A stretch of 64,000 nucleotides of DNA from an uncultured Alphaproteobacteria bacterium (GTDB taxonomy: Bacteria; Pseudomonadota; Alphaproteobacteria; HIMB59; GCA-002718135), in the NCBI GenBank assembly GCA_902576125.1, contig CACGUF010000001.1, positions 1-64,000 of the forward strand, written 5' to 3'. Shown here one piece after another: positions 10,445 to 20,835 of the stretch (position 1 is the stretch's first letter; every line of letters starts with the position of its first letter). The translations under genes were made by a program, and so were the position numbers. The notes under the pieces are model-generated. The model saw only the letters and a program-made list of their open reading frames with translations. It did no database searches and was not told the origin of the DNA.

Positions 10445-11190
10445 TAAGGTTTTGCTTTTAAACCACCATCGACAATAATTTCTGTACCTGTAATAAAAGA
10501 GCTTTGCTCACTCAATAAAAATAAAACCACATTTGAAATGTTTTCCGGTTTACCAACTCTTTGAAGAGGAATTACTCTAGCTAAATTTTTTTTAGCAATA
10601 GGATTTTCCTCCCATCTTTTTTGCATTGGCGTGTCTATAGGACCTGGTAATACACTATTGGACCGAATATTTTTATTAGCATACTGAATTGCAATAGATT
10701 TTGATAATCTAATCATTGCAGCTTTAGAAGTTCCATATGCTTCTTGAGGTTTATCATCTCCACTTAAAGCATCTATGGATGATATATTAACTATTGAACC
10801 AAATTTATTTTTTTTCATTACTGGAAGTATTTTTTTTAAGACTAAAAACATAGATTTGAGATTAATTTCGAAAACTTTATCCCAGATACTTGTTTGAATT
10901 TTTTCAATTCCTAAATCTTTATCAAACCACAAGACTCCCGCAGCATTTATTAAATAATCTATTCTTTTTTGTTTTTTTATAAATTTATCTAACACTTGGT
11001 TTATTTCACTTTTGTTGCTTAAATCTACTTTTTCAAAATATATAAATTTATTTGCACTAAATTTAGGTTTATTAATATCAAGTATGAGAACCTTTATCTT
11101 TAATTTTGCAAGTTTTTTTGATAGATCTAGACCAATTCCTCCAGAACCACCCGTAACAACAGCTACTTTACCTTTAAACTTTAGTTTCAT
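10444..11190 (-). CDS. Short-chain dehydrogenase/reductase
   Basis: TGGSGGIG, NAAGVL, YGTSKAA motifs; ITGTEIIVDGG. Confidence 0.92.
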   Translation of the reverse strand: MKLKFKGKVAVVTGGSGGIGLDLSKKLAKLKIKVLILDINKPKFSANKFIYFEKVDLSNKSEINQVLDKFIKKQKRIDYLINAAGVLWFDKDLGIEKIQTSIWDKVFEINLKSMFLVLKKILPVMKKNKFGSIVNISSIDALSGDDKPQEAYGTSKAAMIRLSKSIAIQYANKNIRSNSVLPGPIDTPMQKRWEENPIAKKNLARVIPLQRVGKPENISNVVLFLLSEQSSFITGTEIIVDGGLKAKP

Positions 11191-11248
11191 CGCTTTAAAT
11201 TATAAAAAATTAATTGATTTAATATCTTAAAATCACTAAATCGTAAAC

Positions 11249-12628
11249 ATGCTTAAAACAATATCTCCAATAGACAATTCAGTTTTTGTAGAAAGACCAT
11301 ATGCAACCTCGAGCGAAATTGAGAATACTCTTCATTTATCAGAGCAAATAAAATTAAAATGGAAAAATACAAGTTTGCAAAAAAGAAAAGAGCTAATTTC
11401 TAAATTTGTAGAAGAATTTTTATCTAATCATAAAGAAATTGAAGAAGAATTATGTAAGCAGATGGGAAGACCTTTATCACAATGTGCAGGTGAAATGCGT
11501 GGTTTTGAAGAAAGAGCAAAATATATGATTGATAATGCAGATAAAGCATTACAAAAAGTTATTTCAAGGAAAGACAGTGAGTTTGATAATTTTATTGAAA
11601 AAGACCCTCTAGGAACAATATTTGTAATTGCACCTTGGAATTATCCTTATAATACATCTGTAAATTCAATAGTGCCAAGTTTGCTTGCTGGAAACTGTGT
11701 AATATTAAAACATTCTTCTCAAACACCTCTTTGTGCAGAACAGTTACTAAAGGCATCGGAAAAAGCTGGTTTACCTAAAAATGTTTTTCAAATTTTACAC
11801 TTAGATCATTCTTCTACTTCAAAAGTTATTGCTGATAGTCGTATTGACCACGTGTTATTTACAGGCTCTGTTTCAGGAGGTATAGAAGTTAAAAAAGCTA
11901 TTGGAACAAGATTTATTGGAGCAGGTTTAGAATTAGGGGGTAAAGATCCTGCGTATGTTAAGGCTGATTGTAATTTTGATAATGCAGTTGAAAATTTAGT
12001 CGATGGCTCCTATTATAATTCTGGTCAATCTTGCTGTGGCATTGAGAGAATTTATGTGGATGAAAAAATTTTTGATAACTTTGTTGATGCTTTTAAAGCA
12101 CAAACTGAGAAATATATCTTAAATAATCCATTAGATAATAATACTAACCTTGGTCCTGTAGTCAAATTAAGTGCTGCTAATAATATACGTAATCAAGTAT
12201 CAAAAGCTCTTAATAATGGTGCTAAAAATATAATTGATGGAACTAAGTTTAAAATTGATGACTTTGATAATTGTTATGTATCGCCATCAGCACTAATAAA
12301 TGTTGATCATAGTATGGAATTTATGATGGAAGAAACTTTTGGTCCCACTGTTGGTATAATGAAAGTTAAAAGTGACGATGAAGCTGAAAAATTAATGAAT
12401 GATAGTCCTTATGGCTTAACTGCTAGTATATGGACTTCAGATAAAGATTTTGCGTCTGAGTTTGGTAATAAAATTCAAACAGGTACGTTTTTTATGAACA
12501 GATGTGATTACTTAGATCCAGGGCTGGCTTGGACAGGAGTTAAAGATACTGGTATGGGTGTTACATTATCAGTATTGGGATTTGATCATTTAACTAGGGC
12601 AAAAAGTTATCATTTAAGGAAAGTATAG
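11249..12628 (+). CDS. Aldehyde dehydrogenase family protein
   Basis: APWNYPYN, ELGGKDPAYV, GQSCCGIERIYV motifs. Confidence 0.9.
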   Translation: MLKTISPIDNSVFVERPYATSSEIENTLHLSEQIKLKWKNTSLQKRKELISKFVEEFLSNHKEIEEELCKQMGRPLSQCAGEMRGFEERAKYMIDNADKALQKVISRKDSEFDNFIEKDPLGTIFVIAPWNYPYNTSVNSIVPSLLAGNCVILKHSSQTPLCAEQLLKASEKAGLPKNVFQILHLDHSSTSKVIADSRIDHVLFTGSVSGGIEVKKAIGTRFIGAGLELGGKDPAYVKADCNFDNAVENLVDGSYYNSGQSCCGIERIYVDEKIFDNFVDAFKAQTEKYILNNPLDNNTNLGPVVKLSAANNIRNQVSKALNNGAKNIIDGTKFKIDDFDNCYVSPSALINVDHSMEFMMEETFGPTVGIMKVKSDDEAEKLMNDSPYGLTASIWTSDKDFASEFGNKIQTGTFFMNRCDYLDPGLAWTGVKDTGMGVTLSVLGFDHLTRAKSYHLRKV

Positions 12629-12633
12629 TAGAT

Positions 12634-13782
12634 ATGATGTCAATGAATTGGAATTATCCAACGAGTATTTGGTTTGGCGAAAAAAGAATAAGAGAAATTC
12701 AAAAAGCTTGTGATAGCTTAAATATAAAAAATCCATTAATCGTAACAGATCCTGGCATCTTAAAAACAAATATAATTCAAAAAATAAATGACTCTCTAGC
12801 TAAGAAAGCTAATATTTTTAGTGATGTTCAATCAAACCCCACTGGAACAAATGTTGAAAAGGGCGTATTAAATTTTAATGCTAATTCTCATGATGGTGTA
12901 ATAGCTGTTGGTGGTGGTTCAGGTATGGATGTTGGTAAAGGAATAGCTTTTATGGCTGGACAAACTAGACAATTGTGGGATTTTGAAGATATTGGTGATT
13001 ATTGGATGAGAGCAAATAGCGATGTAATTAAACCAATAATAGCCATCCCAACTACAGCAGGTACTGGTTCTGAGACAGGACGAGCTGGAGTTTATACAAA
13101 TGAAACAACCAAGGAAAAAAAAATAATTTTTCATCCTAAAATGCTTCCATCACTAGTTATACTTGATCCTGAATTAACTTTACCCCTGCCTAAAAATCTT
13201 ACAGCTTTTACAGGAATGGATGCATTAGCTCATTGTCTTGAAGCTTATAGCTCGAATTTCTTTCATCCTTTGTCTCAAGGAATTGCCCTTGAGGGCATGA
13301 GTATTGTAAAAAATTTTTTAATCAGAGCTTATGAAGATGGAACAGATATAGAGGCAAGAGGAAATATGTTAGCAGCATCTTCAATGGGATCAATTGCTTT
13401 TCAAAAAGGTTTAGGGGCTATTCATTCATTGAGTCATCCAGTTGGCGCAATTTATAATACTCATCATGGATTAACTAATGCAGTTTTCATGCCTTACGTT
13501 TTGAAAAGAAATAAAAATGTTATTGAAGAAAAAATGATTTCTTTAGCTAGATATCTAAATTTAGAAGATCATTCCTTTGAAGGTATTATGAGTTGGATTT
13601 TAGAATTAAGAGAAAAATTATCAATTCCTCATACCCTAAAAGATCTGATTAATGATGACTCAAATTTTAAGAAAATGAGCATAATGGCAAAAGAAGATCC
13701 ATCTACAGGTGGCAACCCTGTAGAATTGGAAGTATCAGATTTTGAAAAACTATATCAAAACTCTTTTAGCGGCAAATTATAA
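12634..13782 (+). CDS. Iron-containing alcohol dehydrogenase
   Basis: GGGSGMDVGK, TTAGTGSE, FTGMDALAHCLEAYSS, HSLSHPVGA metal-site region. Confidence 0.92.
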   Translation: MMSMNWNYPTSIWFGEKRIREIQKACDSLNIKNPLIVTDPGILKTNIIQKINDSLAKKANIFSDVQSNPTGTNVEKGVLNFNANSHDGVIAVGGGSGMDVGKGIAFMAGQTRQLWDFEDIGDYWMRANSDVIKPIIAIPTTAGTGSETGRAGVYTNETTKEKKIIFHPKMLPSLVILDPELTLPLPKNLTAFTGMDALAHCLEAYSSNFFHPLSQGIALEGMSIVKNFLIRAYEDGTDIEARGNMLAASSMGSIAFQKGLGAIHSLSHPVGAIYNTHHGLTNAVFMPYVLKRNKNVIEEKMISLARYLNLEDHSFEGIMSWILELREKLSIPHTLKDLINDDSNFKKMSIMAKEDPSTGGNPVELEVSDFEKLYQNSFSGKL

Positions 13783-13793
13783 AAAACCTCATT

Positions 13794-14843
13794 ATGGTTG
13801 ATAAAAGAAAAATAGGTAAATTAGATCTTGAAGTAACTGAAATTGGACTAGGAACTGCCCCACTTGGTGGATGGCCTATTGAGGTCAATGAAGAAGTAGC
13901 ATTCAAAACTCTTGAAACAGCATGGAACAAAGGCATTAGATATTTTGATACTGCTCCACTTTATGGTTCGGGGATGGCAGAACTACGTGTTGGTAAATAT
14001 TTACAAAGTAAAAATAGAGATGACTTCGTAGTTTCAACTAAAGTAGGAAGATTAATAGTAGATACAGAAGAATCTAAGGCTGCACAAAAATTTCTTGGCT
14101 CACCTATAAATAAAGACTCACAATTTGATTTTTCTTATGATGGTGTAATGAAATCATTTGAGGATAGTTTAGAACGTTTAAAATTAGATAGAGTTGACAT
14201 TCTTCATTTACATGATCCTGATAATCATCCCGATCATTTTGAAGAAGCTAAAGAGGGTGCAATTAAAGCAATGATAAAGCTTAAGGCAGAGGGGCTTGTT
14301 AGTGCTTTAGGGTGTGGTTTAAATCAAAATGAAATGTTGGTTGAGTTTGCTAAAATGGGTTGCTTTGATTGTTTCTTATTAGCAGGAAGATATACTTTAC
14401 TTGATCAAACTAGCTTAGATGAGTTAATACCAATATGCGAAAAGAATAATATTTCATTAATTTTAGGCGGTGTTTTTAACAGTGGTATTTTAATTAATCC
14501 TTCACCAGAGTCATATTTTGATTATACAAAACTTGACTCTGATTGGTTTACAAACCTTGAAGATAGTTTAGTGCGAAAACCTAAATTATATGAAAGCGCA
14601 GATTATTGGTTGAATAAAGCCAATAAAATTAAATCCGTATGTGATAATTTTAATACAACTCTAAAAAAAGCTGCAATCCAATTTCCATATTTTAACGATA
14701 TAGTTTCATCTTGTGTGCTTGGAATGAATAACCCACAACAAGTTAATGAAAATATAACTGACTATAATAACAAATTATCAGATGAATTTTGGAAATTTTT
14801 ATATGATAATGAACTTATTGATAAAAAATCTAAATTAAAATAA
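13794..14843 (+). CDS. Aldo/keto reductase (aldose/L-fucose dehydrogenase-like)
   Basis: GLGTAPLGG, YFDTAPLYGSG, RVDILHLHDPD motifs. Confidence 0.88.
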   Translation: MVDKRKIGKLDLEVTEIGLGTAPLGGWPIEVNEEVAFKTLETAWNKGIRYFDTAPLYGSGMAELRVGKYLQSKNRDDFVVSTKVGRLIVDTEESKAAQKFLGSPINKDSQFDFSYDGVMKSFEDSLERLKLDRVDILHLHDPDNHPDHFEEAKEGAIKAMIKLKAEGLVSALGCGLNQNEMLVEFAKMGCFDCFLLAGRYTLLDQTSLDELIPICEKNNISLILGGVFNSGILINPSPESYFDYTKLDSDWFTNLEDSLVRKPKLYESADYWLNKANKIKSVCDNFNTTLKKAAIQFPYFNDIVSSCVLGMNNPQQVNENITDYNNKLSDEFWKFLYDNELIDKKSKLK

Positions 14844-14844
14844 T

Positions 14845-16341
14845 TTACATTGTAGCGCCAATAACCCATGGGTTAAATTCGTCATCACCATACTCATTAA
14901 TTTCGCTCTTTGTTTTTTTACCTGATGCTACCTCTATTAATTCATCAAAGATTTGTTTTCCTATTTCTTCAATTGAATTAATTCCATCCATAATAGTGCC
15001 TGCATTAATATCCATATCTTCTTTTAAATTATTATACATATTGGTGTTGGTCGCAATTTTTAAACTGGGTGCAGGTTTAAAACCAAAGCAAGATCCTCTT
15101 CCAGTTGTAAAGCAAATTAAATTTGATCCAGCTGCAACTTGTCCTGTTACAGAAACTGGATCATAACCAGGAGAATCCATGAAATGAAAACCACTTTTGG
15201 ATAATTTTTCTGCGTAATCAAGGACACCAACCATTACAGAATTTCCACCTTTAGCTACTGCACCAAGTGATTTTTCTAATATTGTTGTTAATCCACCCTT
15301 TTTATTTCCTGGTGAAGGATTATTATCTAGACTACCATCATTAACTTTTGTGTAATGTTTCCACCATTTAATTTGATCATTAAGTTTTGCAATATGTGAC
15401 TCTTCATAAGCTCTTTCAATTAAAAGATGCTCTGCTCCATAAATTTCTGGAGTTTCTGATAGGATAGTACTTCCTCCGTATTGAACTAACAAATCTGCAG
15501 CTATACCAAGTGCAGGATTCGCAGTGATTCCAGAGTATGAGTCAGAACCTCCACATTGTAATGCCAATGTTAATTTTGATAAGGGTGACTCTGATCTTTC
15601 TAATTTATTTATGTTAGGTAACTCTTCTGCAACTCTATTAAAAACTTTATTTATTATCTGTTTAGTTCCACCTTCATCTTGTATGTTTAGATATTCTACA
15701 TTATCTTTATTATTGTCTTTATATAATGAAATTTGAGCACATTCACATCCAAGACCAATTACAAATACTTTACCAAAATTTTGATGTGACTTAAATCCCT
15801 CAATTGTTCTATTAAAAACCTCCATACCTTTTCCTGATGTATTCATTCCACAACCTGAGGAGTGCTTTAGACAAACTGCACCATCAATATTTTTAAAATT
15901 TTTATCACTTAAATATTTATTTATTTTATCAGCTATTTTTTTTACAACTGTTGCTGAACAATTTACTGTACTAATTAAGCCAATATAATTTCTAGTACCA
16001 ACAGTTCCATTGTGTCTTTTATAGCCATAAAAAAATTTATCTTTTTTGTTATTTTGATTTAAATCTTTTTTTATAAATTTATAATTACGATCAAATTCAT
16101 GAAACATTAAGTTATGAGAATGAACATGTGATCCTTTCATTATTTCTTCAAAAGCTATTCCAATGATTTGACCATACTTATAAATCAAATCACCTTTTTT
16201 AATATCTACTAGGCTAATTTTATGACCAAATGGAATATCTGTCTGAGCCTTTAAACTAGAATTAATTTCTGAACCCGATGGAATATTCATCGGCGCTACA
16301 CCTATATTGTCTTTAGCATTTAATTTGATTATATTAAACAT
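14845..16341 (-). CDS. UxaA-family hydro-lyase (altronate dehydratase-like; SAF-like N-terminus)
   Basis: RHNGTVGTRNYIGLISTVNCSATV, HSSGCGM, LALQCGGSDSYSGITANPALG, FTTGRGSCFGF motifs. ORF track begins at 16368, but MFNIIKLNAKDNIGV at 16341 is the more likely start. Confidence 0.85.
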   Translation of the reverse strand: MFNIIKLNAKDNIGVAPMNIPSGSEINSSLKAQTDIPFGHKISLVDIKKGDLIYKYGQIIGIAFEEIMKGSHVHSHNLMFHEFDRNYKFIKKDLNQNNKKDKFFYGYKRHNGTVGTRNYIGLISTVNCSATVVKKIADKINKYLSDKNFKNIDGAVCLKHSSGCGMNTSGKGMEVFNRTIEGFKSHQNFGKVFVIGLGCECAQISLYKDNNKDNVEYLNIQDEGGTKQIINKVFNRVAEELPNINKLERSESPLSKLTLALQCGGSDSYSGITANPALGIAADLLVQYGGSTILSETPEIYGAEHLLIERAYEESHIAKLNDQIKWWKHYTKVNDGSLDNNPSPGNKKGGLTTILEKSLGAVAKGGNSVMVGVLDYAEKLSKSGFHFMDSPGYDPVSVTGQVAAGSNLICFTTGRGSCFGFKPAPSLKIATNTNMYNNLKEDMDINAGTIMDGINSIEEIGKQIFDELIEVASGKKTKSEINEYGDDEFNPWVIGATM

Positions 16342-16386
16342 TATGATAATTAGTAAACTAAAGTACATTGAAAAACAATTTAGATT

Positions 16387-17154
16387 ATGAATGAAATTGC
16401 AAATTATCCATCTTTAAATGATAAGCTTGTTATTGTAACGGGTGGAGCATCTGGAATAGGCGCTTGTATAGTTGAAAATTTTTTACAACAAGGATCTAAA
16501 GTTGCGTTTTTAGATAAAGAAGAAAATCTTGGAAAAAAGCTGGAAAAGAAATTAAGTCAATATAAACATAAGCCTGTTTTTAAATATTGTGATTTGACAA
16601 ATATTAAAAATTTACAAAAGGTTATAGGTGAAATTAAAAAAGAAATGGGTTTAATTTCAATATTAGTTAATAATGCAGCAAACGATGAAAGACATACATT
16701 AGAAAGCGTTACTGAAGAGTTTTGGGATGATAGAATGAATGTAAATCTTAAGCATTATTTTTTTGCCATACAGTCTGTTTATAAAGATATGAAAAAATTA
16801 GGTGATGGTAAAATTGTGAATATTGGAAGTTTTTCGTGGATGATGGGCCAAGGCAACATGCCAGGTTACACTACAGCAAAATCAGCTATTATGGGATTGA
16901 CTAGAACAATTGCTAGAGATTTAGGAAAGTTCAATATCAGAGTAAATTGTGTAGTGCCAGGCTGGATAATTACTGAGCGCCAAAAAAAACTATGGCTTAC
17001 TAAAAAAATAAAAAAAGAACAACTTGAAAGACAATGTATTAAAAGAATGCTTAATCCAAATGATATTGGAAAAACTGTTTTATTTTTTTCTTCTGATCAA
17101 AGCTCAGGTTGCACGGCGCAAAATTATGTAGTTGATGGTGGAATAGTTCATTAA
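16387..17154 (+). CDS. Short-chain dehydrogenase/reductase
   Basis: TGGASGIG, NNAANDE, YTTAKSA motifs; VDGGIVH C-terminus. Confidence 0.92.
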   Translation: MNEIANYPSLNDKLVIVTGGASGIGACIVENFLQQGSKVAFLDKEENLGKKLEKKLSQYKHKPVFKYCDLTNIKNLQKVIGEIKKEMGLISILVNNAANDERHTLESVTEEFWDDRMNVNLKHYFFAIQSVYKDMKKLGDGKIVNIGSFSWMMGQGNMPGYTTAKSAIMGLTRTIARDLGKFNIRVNCVVPGWIITERQKKLWLTKKIKKEQLERQCIKRMLNPNDIGKTVLFFSSDQSSGCTAQNYVVDGGIVH

Positions 17155-17156
17155 TT

Positions 17157-18344
17157 ATGAAAAAAGCAAAAACTCCTTTTGGTAAATTAAATCTTTTTAA
17201 AAATGATCAATTACACAATAGTAAAAAACTAAGAATAGGCTTTGTTGGAGGTGGACCTAACTCATTTATTGGTTATACTCATAGATTAGCAGCAAGATTT
17301 GATAATAGATATGAAATTGTAGCAGGTGTTTTTTCTAAAGATAAAAAAAAATCAGTACAATTTGGTAAGTCTCTCGGAATAGAGGAAGAAAGATGTTACA
17401 CTGATTACTGTGATATGGCTAAAAAAGAGTCTATTAGACTTGATGGCGTTCAAGTTGTTGGAGTTATGACTCCCTCTGGAGATCATTATAAGATTGTAAA
17501 AGAATTTGCAGAACTAAATGTCCACATAATTTGTGATAAACCATTAACTGCAAATTTGAATGAAGCAGAGGCATTAGAGAAAATAGTAAAAAAAACAAAA
17601 ATTTTTTTCGCACTAACACATAATTACTCAGCTTATCCGATGTTAAGAGAGGCAAAAAATTTAGTTCATAATAACAAAATAGGTAAAGTAAAATTAATTA
17701 ATGTTGAATATCCGCAAGGTTATACTGTGCCAGTAAAGAAAAAAGATGAAAGTAAAATTTTAAAATGGAGATTAAATAAAAAAATGTGTGGTCCTTCTAT
17801 GATATTATCTGAAATTGGTACTCACGCTTATCATTTAATGCGATATGTTACTGGCCTAGAAGTAAAGGAAATATCTGCTGAAGTCAGCTCTCTTTCAGAT
17901 GAAATTTCTGTTGATGACAATGCTTTTATAATTCTTAGAATGAATAATAAAGCCAGAGGATCTATTTGGGTTTCTTCAGCTGCAACTGGTGGAGAAAATG
18001 GACTAAAAATAAGAGTTTTTGGAACAAAAGGAGCTGTAGAATGGCTACAGGATGATCCAAATATTTTAAAATTTACTCGACTTAATAATCCTACTTCAAT
18101 AATTACAAGAGCTAGCAACTCTATATCAGATCTATCTATGAAATCATCAAGGGTCGCAGCAGGACATCCAGAGGGATTCTTTGAAGCTTTTGCTAACATA
18201 TATACTGAATTTGCAGATTCAATTACTAGATCAAAAAAATATCTAACTTCATTACCTAATATTGAAGATGGGGTAAAAGGCATAAAGTTTATTTACGCAG
18301 CTAAAGAGTCTTCAAATAAAAATTCAAAATGGATTAGGATATAG
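17157..18344 (+). CDS. Gfo/Idh/MocA family oxidoreductase
   Basis: N-terminal Rossmann motif GFVGGGPNSFIGYTH, CDKPLT motif. Confidence 0.88.
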   Translation: MKKAKTPFGKLNLFKNDQLHNSKKLRIGFVGGGPNSFIGYTHRLAARFDNRYEIVAGVFSKDKKKSVQFGKSLGIEEERCYTDYCDMAKKESIRLDGVQVVGVMTPSGDHYKIVKEFAELNVHIICDKPLTANLNEAEALEKIVKKTKIFFALTHNYSAYPMLREAKNLVHNNKIGKVKLINVEYPQGYTVPVKKKDESKILKWRLNKKMCGPSMILSEIGTHAYHLMRYVTGLEVKEISAEVSSLSDEISVDDNAFIILRMNNKARGSIWVSSAATGGENGLKIRVFGTKGAVEWLQDDPNILKFTRLNNPTSIITRASNSISDLSMKSSRVAAGHPEGFFEAFANIYTEFADSITRSKKYLTSLPNIEDGVKGIKFIYAAKESSNKNSKWIRI

Positions 18345-18430
18345 TGCTTTTATTTGACTTTATTTAGCTAAATTTAAATTTATAACAATTGCTTAATTGA
18401 TTATTTTTTAATAAATATTAATTAAAAATT

Positions 18431-18670
18431 ATGGAAAAAAAAATAATATTACCAAGACTCGGAGAAACAATGGAAATAGGAACCATTTCTAAATGGTTAA
18501 TAAATGAGGGAGATGAATTTAAAAGAGGTGATATAATTGCCGAAATTGAAAGTGATAAGACAACAGTTGAATTACCAGCTTTAGAGGATGGTAAACTAAT
18601 AAAATTACTTTACAGTCAAGGTGAAGAAATTGAAGTTGGGTCAGATATAGCTATTTTTGAAACAGTTTAA
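18431..18670 (+). CDS. Free-standing biotinyl/lipoyl attachment domain protein (79 aa)
   Basis: PRLGETMEIGTISKWLINEGDEFKRGDIIAEIESDKTTVELPA: E2-type lipoyl domain with ESDK site; stop codon directly after the domain. Confidence 0.88.
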   Translation: MEKKIILPRLGETMEIGTISKWLINEGDEFKRGDIIAEIESDKTTVELPALEDGKLIKLLYSQGEEIEVGSDIAIFETV

Positions 18671-18730
18671 TTTATTTTTATTTTCAATAGAATTATTTGT
18701 TCTTATAATTTTTAATTAATATATATAAAA

Positions 18731-19744
18731 ATGATGTCTAATACTTTATTGCCAGAACTCTATACTACAATGAAAAGAATTAGATCTTTTGAGGAGAGAG
18801 TTGGCGAATTATTTATTAAAGGTGAGTCTGCAGGAACTATGTTGCATCTTTCTACAGGTGAAGAAATTGGGCCGGCTTGTGTTGGTACCGCTATGAAAGA
18901 ACAAGATACTTTTACAACACATCATCGTGGACATGGTATATTTATTGCTAGAGGTGGAGATCCAAAGAAAATGCTAGCTGAAATTGCTGGTAAAAAAGAT
19001 GGTTACTGTAAAGGTAAGGGCGGATCTATGCATATTGCAGATATGAAATTAGGACACTTAGGTGCAAATGCTATTGTTGGAGGTGGCATTCCAACTGTTG
19101 TAGGTGCTGGTATTAGTTATAAATATTTAAAAGAAGAACGAGTTTCAGTTGCTTTTTTTGGAGATGGGGCCATGCAACAAGGTATTTTATATGAAAGTAT
19201 GAATATGGCTTCATTATGGAAACTACCAGTTGTATTTTGCTGCATTAATAATCAGTATGGTATGGGTACAAAAATTGATAATGCAGTTGGCTATAAAGAT
19301 TTTTCAAAAAGAGCTGAGTCTTTTGGATTAAAGACATTGCACATAAATGACTTAGATGTTGAAAATGCATACAACAAATCAAGAGAAATTATTGAGGATG
19401 CTAGAAAATTTCAACCAGGATTCATTGAGATTGAATGTTACAGATTTTATGGACATGCTAGAATGGATAAAAGCCCTTATAGAAATGATTTAGAAGAAAC
19501 AGAAATGAGAAAATTAGACCCAATTGATTATGCAAAAAAAGAGTTAATCAAAAACAATATGCTTAATAAAGAAGAAATTTCAGAAATTGATAAAAATATT
19601 TTAAATGAAATGGATGAAGCTATGGAATTTGCAATTAAATCACCAGTTAATGATGAAAATGAGATTTTTATAGATGTTTATAGTGAAAAAGATCCTTTAC
19701 CAATAAGTATTGATGAAAAAATAAATAAAATTTTATCAAATTAA
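18731..19744 (+). CDS. Thiamine-PP-dependent 2-oxoacid/acetoin dehydrogenase E1 alpha subunit
   Basis: HRGHGIFIARG, GGSMHIAD, TPP motif FFGDGAMQQGILYESMNMASLWKLPVVFCCINN. Confidence 0.9.
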   Translation: MMSNTLLPELYTTMKRIRSFEERVGELFIKGESAGTMLHLSTGEEIGPACVGTAMKEQDTFTTHHRGHGIFIARGGDPKKMLAEIAGKKDGYCKGKGGSMHIADMKLGHLGANAIVGGGIPTVVGAGISYKYLKEERVSVAFFGDGAMQQGILYESMNMASLWKLPVVFCCINNQYGMGTKIDNAVGYKDFSKRAESFGLKTLHINDLDVENAYNKSREIIEDARKFQPGFIEIECYRFYGHARMDKSPYRNDLEETEMRKLDPIDYAKKELIKNNMLNKEEISEIDKNILNEMDEAMEFAIKSPVNDENEIFIDVYSEKDPLPISIDEKINKILSN

Positions 19745-19745
19745 A

Positions 19746-20744
19746 ATGTCTGATTTAAATCAAAATTTTTTTGAAAAAATTACTTATAGAGATGCTCTTC
19801 GTTTAGCAATACATGATGCAATGATTGAAGATAAAAAAATAATTATAATTGGTGTTGATGTGGCAAACTATGGAGGAGCATACGGGGCGACAAAAGATTT
19901 ATTAAAAATATTTGGAAAAGAGAGAGTGATTGATGCGCCAATTTCTGAGCCAGCAATAGTAGGAGCTGCGGTTGGGGCGGCAATGACAGGTTTAAGACCT
20001 GTAGCAGAATTAATGTACGTTGATTTTTTTGGTATGTCTATGGATCAAATTGTAAATCAACTTGCAAAGGTTCGCTATATGTTTGGAGGTCAAATAAGTG
20101 CACCATTAGTTTTAAGAACCCAAGGTGGAACTGGAAGATCTGCGGGTGCACAACATTCTCAAAGCCTTGAGTCTTGGATAATGCATACTCCTGGCTTATT
20201 TTTATCCATGCCTTCAAAACCAAATGATGCATATCATCTACTTCGTCATGCGCTTAGAATAGATAATCCTACAATTTTTATTGAGCATAAGCTTTTATAT
20301 AATTCTACTGGTTATTTGGATAAACTAGATACTAATTTTTCTTTTGGAAAAGCAAATATAATTAGAGAAGGAGAGGATATAAGCATTATATCATACTCAA
20401 GAATGATTAATTTTGCAGAAAAAGCTGCAGAAATATTAAATCAAAATAATATAAATTCTGAAATTATAGATTTGAGAACTCTAAATCCTCTCGACTCAAA
20501 AACAATTATTAAATCTGTTAATAAAACTAAAAGAGCTCTAGTTTTAAGTGAGAGTAATTATACTTCTAGCGTACCAAGTGAAATAACATCAATTATTTTT
20601 GAAAATTGTTATAGAATTTTAAAAAAGCCAGTTATTAGGTATACTGCTGAGGATACACCGGTACCAGTAGCACCTAACCTTGAAAAGAATTATATTCCCA
20701 CTATAGAAAAGATAGTAGAATATTCAAAAAAGCTATGTAATTAA
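19746..20744 (+). CDS. Thiamine-PP-dependent 2-oxoacid/acetoin dehydrogenase E1 beta subunit
   Basis: YRDALRLAIHDAM, SEPAIVGAAVGAAMTGLRPVAELM, QGGTGRSAGAQHSQSLESW motifs. Confidence 0.9.
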   Translation: MSDLNQNFFEKITYRDALRLAIHDAMIEDKKIIIIGVDVANYGGAYGATKDLLKIFGKERVIDAPISEPAIVGAAVGAAMTGLRPVAELMYVDFFGMSMDQIVNQLAKVRYMFGGQISAPLVLRTQGGTGRSAGAQHSQSLESWIMHTPGLFLSMPSKPNDAYHLLRHALRIDNPTIFIEHKLLYNSTGYLDKLDTNFSFGKANIIREGEDISIISYSRMINFAEKAAEILNQNNINSEIIDLRTLNPLDSKTIIKSVNKTKRALVLSESNYTSSVPSEITSIIFENCYRILKKPVIRYTAEDTPVPVAPNLEKNYIPTIEKIVEYSKKLCN

Positions 20745-20835
20745 TTTATATTAAATATAATTTACAAAATAAAATGATTAAAAATAAAAAAATTAATTTA
20801 TTGCTTTTTTATTTTTATTCTGTTTTTACTTAAAT

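Noticed and set aside
16342-16368. N-terminal extension MYFSLLIII of the UxaA-family ORF as a signal peptide
   Set aside because: Likely a start-site artefact; MFNIIKLNAKDN start at 16341 fits the family, which is cytoplasmic.
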